A program made the translations under genes and the position numbers. Under the pieces are notes generated by a model, which saw nothing but the letters and a program-made list of their open reading frames with translations, was not told the DNA's origin and did not search any database. A stretch of DNA of 6,139 nucleotides from an uncultured Lachnospira sp. (GTDB taxonomy: Bacteria > Bacillota > Clostridia > Lachnospirales > Lachnospiraceae), in contig CAAHEK010000255.1 of NCBI GenBank assembly GCA_900772425.1, positions 1 to 6,139 of the forward strand, read 5' to 3'. Below, piece by piece: positions 1 to 5,767 of this stretch; the first letter of the stretch is position 1, and each line of letters opens with the position of its first letter.

Positions 1-225
1 CTGTACTGGTGTTTCCTGTGTATTAAATTCTGGCTGTACTGGTTCCTGTACTGGTGTTTCCTGTGTATTAAACTCTGGCTGCACTGGTTCCTGTATTGGT
101 GTTTCCTGTGTATTAAACTCTGGCTGCATTGGCTCCTGTACCGGTGTCTCCTGTGCATTAAACTCTGGATGAATTGCTTCCTGCGCTGTCATGTTCTGTG
201 CATTAAAATCCGGCTGTACTGCCTG
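1..225 (-). repeat. 45-bp in-frame tandem repeat (five units visible, continues off the left edge)
   Basis: Units run 1-45, 46-90, 91-135, 136-180 and 181-225. The first three differ at only a few bases, the fourth at more, and the fifth is clearly degenerate. Each unit encodes 15 residues, so copy-number change would keep the reading frame. Read in the direction of transcription, the units become more alike towards the C-terminus, a pattern expected if recent duplications occur at the distal end of the array. The total number of copies cannot be seen because the array is cut by the window edge. Confidence 0.95.
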
Positions 226-984
226 TTGCTGCTGTGTATAAACAGGTGTCTGATTATAATTGTTATACATGTTATTGCCAGCATATGCATTTGGATTAGA
301 ATACATATTATTATATGTATTAGGATTGTTATACTGCATGTTAGGATTGTTGTAATTGTACTGCATTGGATTACCATACTGCATATTTGGATTGTTATAT
401 CCAAACTGTGGATCTATCTGCTGTGCTTTCTTTACAGGTCCTTTAGCAAGCGATACTATCGAAGTTATTGTAAATGTAAGATATACAAAAGCCGTTACAA
501 GTGCTGCTGCCGAAAGGATAATAATCCATGCGGCAAATTCCTCTTCGTCCATATCAGATACGATTGCATAAGCTTTGCTATATGAAATCTTACCATTAAA
601 ATAATCAACTACGCTGTTCATTCTCTGTGCACCCATAATACAACAGCAATCAATTATGCCCATTATGCACATAAATATTGTTCTTACGATAGATGAAGCC
701 ACGCTTGTACATTTTATACATACAATGCTGAATATTACGCAGGCAACAGTAAGTCCTGCCATCACATAGAATAATTCACCTGCTGTGTGAAGTGCATTAA
801 CCGATCTCGTGAAATAAGATGAAAATGAAAATGAATAAAATGATGTAAAATCATAATCTGAGGCATACATGCCAAGGTGATAATAGAATACTACAAAATT
901 ATAGAGTACAACTGAAGCCACGCCAAAAGTTGCAAACACAATAATTCTGAATATTACATTAAGTATCTTTCGTGCTGTGTCCAT
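1..984 (-). CDS. Four-helix membrane protein with N/Q/Y-rich tail and 15-residue C-terminal repeats (3' end off the left edge)
   Basis: I do not recognise this gene. The frame is open from an ATG at 984 to base 1 (328 codons, no stop), so the C-terminus is outside the window. An in-frame TAA (1020-1018) and a GGGAAAGGG ribosome binding site (1002-994, 9 nt before the ATG) fix the start. Hydrophobic segments lie at about residues 8-35, 71-90, 98-118 and 151-179, suggesting four membrane helices; the 120-150 loop is hydrophilic and acidic (SDMDEEEF). After a short basic stretch (KGPVKKAQQ) the chain becomes low complexity: residues 193-250 are rich in Asn, Tyr, Gln and Pro with NNPNMQY-like units, then a QQQQ run, then tandem 15-residue repeats of the form EPVQPEFNTQETPVQ. 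The tail is probably disordered and, on the positive-inside rule, probably cytoplasmic. Its function is unknown. It is transcribed divergently from the ABC operon, which need not mean a related role. Confidence 0.85.
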   Translation of the reverse strand, partial: MDTARKILNVIFRIIVFATFGVASVVLYNFVVFYYHLGMYASDYDFTSFYSFSFSSYFTRSVNALHTAGELFYVMAGLTVACVIFSIVCIKCTSVASSIVRTIFMCIMGIIDCCCIMGAQRMNSVVDYFNGKISYSKAYAIVSDMDEEEFAAWIIILSAAALVTAFVYLTFTITSIVSLAKGPVKKAQQIDPQFGYNNPNMQYGNPMQYNYNNPNMQYNNPNTYNNMYSNPNAYAGNNMYNNYNQTPVYTQQQQAVQPDFNAQNMTAQEAIHPEFNAQETPVQEPMQPEFNTQETPIQEPVQPEFNTQETPVQEPVQPEFNTQETPVQ

Positions 985-1015
985 AAATATAAACCCTTTC
1001 CCAATTAAATTTATT

Positions 1016-1035
1016 GTTTAGTTTTATGCCTAAAC
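1016..1035. promoter_or_regulatory. Short perfect inverted repeat in the leader of the leftward gene
   Basis: GTTTAG (1016-1021) and CTAAAC (1030-1035) are perfect inverted copies separated by 8 bases. They lie between the candidate -10 box (1047-1042) and the ribosome binding site (1002-994) of the leftward membrane-protein gene. It could be an operator half-site pair or a weak leader hairpin. Six-base arms in AT-rich DNA can arise by chance, so the call is tentative. Confidence 0.25.
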
Positions 1036-1070
1036 GACTTAATTATAGTTTACAACATTTATTTAATATT
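1036..1070 (-). promoter_or_regulatory. Candidate promoter of the leftward membrane-protein gene
   Basis: A perfect TATAAT -10 box is read on the minus strand at 1047-1042. With a 17-base spacer the -35 position (1070-1065) reads AATATT, a poor match to TTGACA, and no extended -10 TG is present. Transcription would start near 1035, leaving a leader of about 50 nt before the ATG at 984. The AT-rich sequence upstream could help RNA polymerase bind. The -10 match is clear; promoter activity is inferred. Confidence 0.45.
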
Positions 1071-1124
1071 TAACATCATTTTTTTATTATTTTTTACATT
1101 ATTTTTTAAATTTATAAATATGTA

Positions 1125-1153
1125 TTTTGTTTCATTCTCTTATATGCTAAAAT
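1125..1153 (+). promoter_or_regulatory. Candidate extended -10 promoter of the ABC importer operon
   Basis: TGCTAAAAT (1145-1153) matches the extended -10 form TGnTAnAAT, with the hexamer TAAAAT at 1148-1153. The -35 region is weak: TTTTGT (1125-1130) at 17-base spacing or TTGTTT (1127-1132) at 15. Long T and A runs at 1078-1125 resemble an UP element. Transcription would start near 1160, giving a leader of about 30 nt, too short for a riboswitch or T-box, so control would more likely act on initiation. Confidence 0.5.
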
Positions 1154-1188
1154 AAAACAATATTCAGAACGATGAAAGGATTAATAAA

Positions 1189-2721
1189 ATGAGCACAACA
1201 AAACATTTATCAATAAGACGTTATCTTATGCTTTCCATTGTGTTGATAATGTCTTTAGCATCTGCACTTACGCTTACATCCTGCAAAAGTTCCATCCCGA
1301 AAAATACTGTTTTTTCTGTGGATGATCTTTCAGGCAAAAAAATAGGTGTGCAGCTTGGAACTACCGGAGATATCTACGTTTCAGATATGGAAGAAGATGG
1401 CTCCCAGACTGTAGTGGAACGTTATAATAAAGGGACTGATGCAGTACAGGCTCTCAAACAGGGTAAAATAGATGCCGTTGTTATCGACGTGCAGCCTGCC
1501 GAAGAATTTGTAAAGGCAAACAGCGACCTTATGATTCTTGATGAAGAATTTGTTACTGAAAACTATGCTATCTGTATAGCCAAAGGTAATTCTTCACTCA
1601 AAGCAAAAATTAACGAAGCCATTAATGTTTTAAAATCTGACGGAACACTTGATAAAATCATCAATAATTATATAGGTGAGAACGCAACCGGCGAAAGCTA
1701 TGCTGCCAAATCTTCACTTGACAGAAGCAACGGTACTCTTACAATGGCTACCAATGCTTACTTCAAGCCATATGAATATTACGAAAATGGTAAAGTAACA
1801 GGTATTGATGCCGATATGGCTCAGGCAATCGCTGATTACCTTAACATGTCTCTTAAAATAGAAGATATGGAATTTGATTCTGTAATCACCGCAGTATCAT
1901 CTGGCAAGGCTGACGTTGGTATCTGTGGTATGACAGTAACAGAAGACCGTCTTAAAAATATCGATTTCTCAGATTCTTACACAACATCAAAGCAGGTAAT
2001 AATCGTAAGAAATAATGATGCCAAAGCAAGCGGTATGTCTCTGGCTGACAAGTTCAAATCTGATTTTGTACAGGATAACCGTTACCAGTACCTTTTAACA
2101 GGTCTTAGAAATACTATTGTCATCGCTTTATTTGCTGCATTAATCGGTATCGTTATCGGATTTATAATTGCAGTTATCCGTTCAAGCCATGACAAGACAG
2201 GTAATTTAAAAATTGCTAATTTTATATGTAATCTTTACCTTACAATAATAAGAGGTACTCCAACAATGGTACAGCTCCTTATTATTTACTATATAATTTT
2301 CAGCTCGGTATCAATTAATAAAGTAATTGTTGCTATCCTTGCATTTGGTATTAACTCAGGTGCATATGTTGCAGAAATATTCCGTTCAGGAATAATGGCA
2401 ATTGACCAGGGACAGTTTGAAGCTTCACGAAGCCTCGGTCTTACTTACAGACAGACAATGATGCTTGTAATTCTTCCTCAGGCATTTAAAAATGTACTTC
2501 CTGCCCTTGCAAATGAGTTCATAGTATTATTAAAGGAAACATCTATCAGTGGTTATATCGGTCTTAACGATCTTACAAGAGGCGGCGATATTATCCGAAG
2601 CATAACTTATGACCCATTGCTTCCACTCTTTGGAGTAGCTTTAATATATCTTGTACTTGTTGTTATATTGTCACAGCTTGTTAAGAAACTTGAAAGGAGA
2701 TTAAGAAAGAATGAGCGCTAA
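1189..2721 (+). CDS. Amino-acid ABC importer: lipoprotein binding domain (lobes in permuted order) fused to permease
   Basis: This 510-residue protein is predicted to capture a polar amino acid outside the cell and to form the membrane channel of an importer powered by the next gene's ATPase. The ATG at 1189 follows AAAGGA (1175-1180) by 8 nt. Residues 10-32 form a lipoprotein signal ending L29-T30-S31-C32. Residues 44-163 match the second part of a family 3 solute-binding protein (GTTG at 57-60, Asp100 in the IDVQP motif), and residues 182-275 match the first part ([19 protein letters not shown] with Arg254, DFSDSY). By analogy with HisJ, Thr58/59, Asp100, Thr249 and Arg254 would hold the ligand. 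The normal order is reversed. Residues 304-498 form a His/Gln/Arg-type permease with about five helices and an EAA loop (E411, G417, L429-P430). The basic C-terminus fits a cytoplasmic end. The substrate cannot be told; glutamine, cystine or a basic amino acid are all possible. Confidence 0.93.
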   Translation: MSTTKHLSIRRYLMLSIVLIMSLASALTLTSCKSSIPKNTVFSVDDLSGKKIGVQLGTTGDIYVSDMEEDGSQTVVERYNKGTDAVQALKQGKIDAVVIDVQPAEEFVKANSDLMILDEEFVTENYAICIAKGNSSLKAKINEAINVLKSDGTLDKIINNYIGENATGESYAAKSSLDRSNGTLTMATNAYFKPYEYYENGKVTGIDADMAQAIADYLNMSLKIEDMEFDSVITAVSSGKADVGICGMTVTEDRLKNIDFSDSYTTSKQVIIVRNNDAKASGMSLADKFKSDFVQDNRYQYLLTGLRNTIVIALFAALIGIVIGFIIAVIRSSHDKTGNLKIANFICNLYLTIIRGTPTMVQLLIIYYIIFSSVSINKVIVAILAFGINSGAYVAEIFRSGIMAIDQGQFEASRSLGLTYRQTMMLVILPQAFKNVLPALANEFIVLLKETSISGYIGLNDLTRGGDIIRSITYDPLLPLFGVALIYLVLVVILSQLVKKLERRLRKNER

Positions 2722-3460
2722 TAATGAAGAAATTCTCTTAAAAGTTGAACATTTGAAAAAAGCTTTTGATGATCATGTCGTTTTAAAAGATATAAACACA
2801 ACTGTTAAAAAGGGGGATGTAATAGCAATAATCGGTCCTTCAGGATGTGGCAAATCAACTTTTTTACGTTCACTTAACCTTCTTGAGGTTCCAACAGAAG
2901 GTCACATTTTATTTGAAGGTACTGATATCACTGATAAAGAAGTGAACATTAATAAAATAAGACAAAGAATAGGAATGGTTTTCCAGCATTTTAACCTCTT
3001 TCCTAATATGACAGTTAAGAAAAATATAACTCTTGCCCCTGTAAAGCTTGGACTTATGAGCGAAGATGAAGCCGACAAAGCAGCCTTGACTCTTCTTAAA
3101 AGAGTTGGTCTTGAAGATAAGGCTGACAGCTACCCTAACATGCTCTCAGGTGGTCAGAAACAAAGAATTGCAATCGCACGTTCTCTTGCTATGAACCCTG
3201 ACATAATGCTTTTTGATGAGCCAACATCAGCATTAGACCCTGAAATGGTCGGCGAAGTTCTTAACATTATGAAAGAACTTGCAGGTTCAGGAATGACAAT
3301 GATTATTGTAACCCACGAAATGGGATTTGCGAAGGAAGTAGCCAACCGCTGCATGTTCTTCCTTGACGGGGAAATCGCCGAAGAAAATGAACCTGAAGCA
3401 TTCTTTAATGCGCCTGAGAATGAGCGTCTTAAGGAATTTTTATCAAAGGTGCTTATATAA
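2711..3460 (+). CDS. ATP-binding subunit of polar amino-acid ABC importer (GlnQ/HisP/ArtP-like)
   Basis: This 249-residue cytoplasmic ATPase would bind the permease's EAA loops as a dimer and drive amino-acid uptake. Every core motif is intact: Walker [10 protein letters not shown] (42-50), Q-loop Gln92 in FQHFNLFP, signature LSGGQ (145-149), Walker B IMLFDEP with catalytic Glu170, D-loop SALD (173-176) and the switch His202 in VTHEM. The [12 protein letters not shown] and THEMGFA stretches are typical of the polar amino-acid subfamily, and the length is normal for it. The ATG at 2711 lies inside the end of the permease gene (11-bp overlap in another frame), with AAGGAG at 2694-2699, so translation is probably coupled and the two proteins made together. 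No separate binding-protein gene follows, in keeping with the binding domain being fused upstream. The family is certain; the substrate is not. Confidence 0.97.
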   Translation: MSANNEEILLKVEHLKKAFDDHVVLKDINTTVKKGDVIAIIGPSGCGKSTFLRSLNLLEVPTEGHILFEGTDITDKEVNINKIRQRIGMVFQHFNLFPNMTVKKNITLAPVKLGLMSEDEADKAALTLLKRVGLEDKADSYPNMLSGGQKQRIAIARSLAMNPDIMLFDEPTSALDPEMVGEVLNIMKELAGSGMTMIIVTHEMGFAKEVANRCMFFLDGEIAEENEPEAFFNAPENERLKEFLSKVLI

Positions 3461-3531
3461 AATTATAAAATACACATAAAAATATAGCGTAGTTTTGTTC
3501 CGATGTACGAAAATAAGAAACTCTAAGCATG

Positions 3532-3554
3532 ACTTATCTTATTCAATGATAAGT
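3532..3554. other. Internal hairpin 1 of the palindromic element
   Basis: ACTTATC (3532-3538) pairs with GATAAGT (3548-3554) around a 9-base loop. The first four bases of the left arm also belong to the inner stem of the element (pairing with 3635-3638), so these two pairings compete for the same bases. Confidence 0.7.
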
Positions 3555-3564
3555 GACGTGACCA

Positions 3565-3595
3565 CCTTATATGTGCCATCCATGGCACAATAAGG
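3565..3595. other. Internal hairpin 2, the central stem of the palindromic element
   Basis: CCTTAT (3565-3570) pairs with ATAAGG (3590-3595), and TGTGCCA (3572-3578) with TGGCACA (3583-3589), leaving one bulged A at 3571 and a 4-base loop at 3579-3582. Thirteen base pairs with a single bulge make this the strongest small hairpin in the element. Confidence 0.85.
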
Positions 3596-3597
3596 CT

Positions 3598-3621
3598 TGA
3601 GCAGCCCTCCATGTCTGCTCA
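3598..3621. other. Internal hairpin 3 of the palindromic element
   Basis: TGAGCAG (3598-3604) pairs perfectly with CTGCTCA (3615-3621) around a 10-base loop at 3605-3614. It is separated from hairpin 2 by only two bases, so the two could stack coaxially in RNA. Confidence 0.75.
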
Positions 3622-3716
3622 TCACTGGTTGCTAAAGTCATACTAAGAGTTTCTAATTTTCTCCCATAGTCGCAAAACTACGCTATATTTTTATGTGTAT
3701 ATTATGTTTTTATTAA

Positions 3717-4874
3717 CTAGCGGTTCCTTCGTACCACATTTACTGCTGACAGTATAAGCATTCCTGCCGCATTGAATGCAAGCACCATTATTGCCGCTGT
3801 CAAGCCTACTTTGTCTGCTGCTATGCCAACTATCTGTGGCGTTACTATTCCGCCAAGGGCTGAAAGTGCAAGAAACATTGACATTCCTGTGTTAGAGCCT
3901 CGCAGCACATCGCCTACGCTTGACACACTTGTCGGATATATTCCTGCAAAGAAAAATCCAAGTCCGGCTATTGCAGCAGTAATTACCGCAAGATTATGAG
4001 TTGAAATCAATAATATAAAGAATACTGCTGTTGCTATGCAATATGTCAAAATAAGTTTATCTTTATTAATCTTCGCTGAAAGCTTTGCTGTCATAAGTCT
4101 GCCAAGCATAACCATTATCCATGTTATTGAAACAAGATTTGATGCATATGCAGCACTCATAATATTCATGCTCTTAAAATAAGTAACAAACCAGCCGTTA
4201 ACACAATTTTCAAGTCCCAGATACAAGAACAGTAAAAAACCGCATATATAAAATGTTGCATTTTTATAAAATGCTTTCTGTGGCTGTGATTCATCTATGT
4301 ATGAATCATCTGCTTTTTCTTTTTCATAGTTAAGATTCATAAGTGCATATCCAACAACTGAAAATGTGGAAAGCACTATTATTGTATATACTACAGCTCT
4401 CCAGTTAAATCCCATCTGCACATACAGTGCTGTAAGAAACGGTGCCAAAAATGCACCTATTGCAAATACCATATGCAGTATATTAAGAGCCGCTGGTCTG
4501 CCGTCTGAATTATCATTAACAACAGCATTATTTATTATACTTACTGCCCCTCTTCCTATTCCTGTGCAGACAAGTGCTGCATATATAACAGGAACAGGTG
4601 GAACAAATGTTATCACAAGAAAGGAAAGCGGTATAAGTGCCGACATTATTACTGTAGCTGCTTTTCTTCCTATTTTGTTTACTAATAACGGATTAATAAA
4701 ACTTGCTGCAAGATTACCTATAGCAAATGCTGATAAAAAACCACCTGCCACGCTGTAATTAACCCCTGCCTCTTCTATAAGATATGGAAGTATGGAGCCA
4801 ACTAAAAGAACCATCATTCCATTTACAAAGAATGCAAAGTAACATGGCGCAAGCAGTTTAAATTTAGACTTCAT
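3717..4874 (-). CDS. Major facilitator superfamily transporter, substrate unknown
   Basis: This 385-residue membrane protein is predicted to move a small solute across the cytoplasmic membrane by facilitated or ion-coupled transport. Hydrophobic helices fill residues 8-180 and 205-380 with a hydrophilic, charged linker at about 182-203 between them, the usual 6+6 arrangement at normal or slightly short length. The loop between helices 2 and 3 has a degenerate MFS motif A (NKIGRKA, 66-72). The second half carries ENCVNGWFVTY (222-232) and GFFFAGIYPTSVSS (306-319), which resemble the fucose/sugar:proton (FHS/FucP-like) branch, but I cannot assign a substrate and the resemblance is from memory. 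The ATG at 4874 is preceded by AGGAG (4891-4887). It is the last gene of the leftward group, 82 bases after lgt, with no clear terminator between them, so it may be read through from lgt or use a weak promoter of its own. Confidence 0.88.
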   Translation of the reverse strand: MKSKFKLLAPCYFAFFVNGMMVLLVGSILPYLIEEAGVNYSVAGGFLSAFAIGNLAASFINPLLVNKIGRKAATVIMSALIPLSFLVITFVPPVPVIYAALVCTGIGRGAVSIINNAVVNDNSDGRPAALNILHMVFAIGAFLAPFLTALYVQMGFNWRAVVYTIIVLSTFSVVGYALMNLNYEKEKADDSYIDESQPQKAFYKNATFYICGFLLFLYLGLENCVNGWFVTYFKSMNIMSAAYASNLVSITWIMVMLGRLMTAKLSAKINKDKLILTYCIATAVFFILLISTHNLAVITAAIAGLGFFFAGIYPTSVSSVGDVLRGSNTGMSMFLALSALGGIVTPQIVGIAADKVGLTAAIMVLAFNAAGMLILSAVNVVRRNR

Positions 4875-4956
4875 AAATATTTATCACTCCTGTTTTTAAG
4901 CCTTTGTACTTTAATTTTTTCTATAATGCTTTTTTGATTTTGTACGTGGTGCTTTT
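4875..4956 (-). promoter_or_regulatory. Intergenic spacer between lgt and the MFS gene
   Basis: Read leftward, this spacer is A-rich, lacks a convincing hairpin-plus-U-tract terminator, and ends in the AGGAGTG ribosome binding site of the MFS gene (4891-4885). GTACAAA occurs twice in direct orientation (minus strand, 4944-4938 and 4909-4903), and CATTATAG between the copies could act as a poor -10 box. I see no firm promoter, so read-through from lgt is at least as likely as a separate start. Confidence 0.3.
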
Positions 4957-5766
4957 CTATTTTGATTCTGCCTGTGCTTTCTTTCTATTTACAATCATAA
5001 GAACCACACCAAATACAACTATTCCAAGCGAAATGAACTGTGATGTTGATAACACGCCAACAACTCCTCTTTCATCATTTCTTAGGAACTCTATAAGAAA
5101 TCTTCCAACACCGTAAATAAGCATATAAATGCATCCGATGTCTCCTGCAAGAAGACTTTTTTGTGCTTTGTCATCGTTATTTTTTGCTTTAACTGCCGAA
5201 TAAGAAAACTTAGCTGCAATTATTATAAGTATCGCAGCATTAAGAAAATCCCCCGCTGATGAAATAAGCTGTGTAGGAATAAGTTTAACTCCTGATGGTG
5301 CTAAGCTCTCTTTAGGAAATACAACTCCAAATGCAGATGTAGTCTCTCTTCCATAGCAGCATCCTGCAAGAAAACATCCTATTCGTCCAAAGCCCTGTGC
5401 AAGCGCAACCTCAGGCATAACAAGGTCGAAATACTCAAGAAATGATAATTTCTTGACCTTAGTGTAAATCATACAGAAGATTACTCCCGATATGATTCCG
5501 CCATAAACAACAAATCCTGACGAACCAATAACCGCCATTGGATTTGCCATAAACTCTTTAAAGCTTACAATAATATATAAAAGCTTAGCTCCCAAAAATC
5601 CTGAAACTATCGCAATTATCGCAAGGTCAACAACGCTGTCTTCCCTCATTTTCATTTTCTTTGCACGATACTCGCCAACCAGCAATGCTATAACAAAACC
5701 TATTCCAATCATAAGTCCGTATCCATGCACTGTAAATTTGCCTATACTAAATAAATCCGGTTTCAT
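4957..5766 (-). CDS. lgt: Prolipoprotein diacylglyceryl transferase
   Basis: Lgt moves a diacylglyceryl group from phosphatidylglycerol to the thiol of the lipobox cysteine of preprolipoproteins, the first step of lipoprotein maturation, within the cytoplasmic membrane. The 269 residues, typical for the family, show about seven membrane helices and the family motifs in order: HGYG (14-17), GFVVYGG (84-90), the signature QGFGRIGCFLAGCCYGR (124-140, with Arg128 matching the essential signature arginine), PTQL (164-167) and GRFLIEFLRND (221-231). The signature is the Cys-rich version common in clostridia rather than the GNFINGELWG form of Proteobacteria. The start ATG at 5766 lies one base after the stop of the upstream gene, and its GGAGGA site (5777-5772) is formed by that gene's last codons, so translation is probably coupled. 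The fused ABC lipoprotein in this window is one predicted substrate. Confidence 0.97.
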   Translation of the reverse strand: MKPDLFSIGKFTVHGYGLMIGIGFVIALLVGEYRAKKMKMREDSVVDLAIIAIVSGFLGAKLLYIIVSFKEFMANPMAVIGSSGFVVYGGIISGVIFCMIYTKVKKLSFLEYFDLVMPEVALAQGFGRIGCFLAGCCYGRETTSAFGVVFPKESLAPSGVKLIPTQLISSAGDFLNAAILIIIAAKFSYSAVKAKNNDDKAQKSLLAGDIGCIYMLIYGVGRFLIEFLRNDERGVVGVLSTSQFISLGIVVFGVVLMIVNRKKAQAESK

Positions 5767-5767
5767 A

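Larger units (their letters stand above)
3470..3700. repeat. 231-bp nested palindromic element with perfect 28-bp terminal inverted repeats
   Basis: Bases 3470-3497 and 3673-3700 are exact inverted copies (28 of 28). After an 11-base internal loop on each side (3498-3508 and 3662-3672), a second pair of arms, 3509-3535 and 3635-3661, matches at 24 of 27 positions. The centre holds three hairpins (3532-3554, 3565-3595, 3598-3621). Outside the perfect arms the symmetry continues weakly (9 of 12) into the stop region of the ABC gene. No open reading frame of note is present. The organisation fits a MITE-like mobile repeat, a structured RNA, or a large bidirectional terminator; I do not recognise it as a named family. 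No clear target-site duplication is seen: ATTAT occurs at 3462-3466 and 3701-3705, but at unequal distances from the arms and in AT-rich flanks. Confidence 0.92.
3461..3716. terminator. Probable bidirectional terminator region between convergent operons
   Basis: The stops of the ABC ATPase gene (3460) and the MFS gene (3717) face each other across 256 bases filled by the large dyad. The outer stem would form in transcripts from either side. Plus-strand sequence after the second arm contains GTTTTTATTAA (3706-3716), and the minus strand after its stem contains several T runs (through 3480-3461), so U-rich tracts are available both ways. Termination is inferred from position and structure; the stem is far longer than a usual intrinsic terminator. 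Confidence 0.45.

Noticed and set aside
169..585. Open frames opposite the membrane-protein gene (169-585 and 356-571 plus strand; 189-404 minus strand in another frame)
   Set aside because: They are Cys/Ile- and repeat-biased shadows of the low-complexity tail coding sequence, lack ribosome binding sites, and are overlapped by a 328-codon frame with a good start and membrane helices.
1160..1188. Riboswitch or T-box leader before the amino-acid importer
   Set aside because: The likely leader is only about 30 nt and contains no stem or antiterminator structure.
1189..2721. Frameshift or assembly error explaining the odd binding-domain order
   Set aside because: The reading frame is continuous from the lipobox to the permease, both halves are complete with intact motifs, and no lobe-1 remnants are seen between the signal peptide and residue 44.
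3154..3354. Minus-strand open frame inside the ATPase gene
   Set aside because: It lies opposite the LSGGQ to H-loop region of an intact ABC ATPase and is a shadow of it.
3470..3700. CRISPR array
   Set aside because: The repeated sequence occurs as one inverted pair, not as multiple direct repeats with regular unique spacers.
3470..3700. Complete insertion sequence with transposase
   Set aside because: The 28-bp inverted ends resemble those of an IS, but there is no transposase frame between them; only a non-autonomous element is possible.
3772..3999. Plus-strand open frames at 3772-3999, 4366-4758 and 4904-5116
   Set aside because: They run antisense to the MFS and lgt genes, have no ribosome binding site or recognisable protein features, and follow from the codon pattern of the opposite strand.
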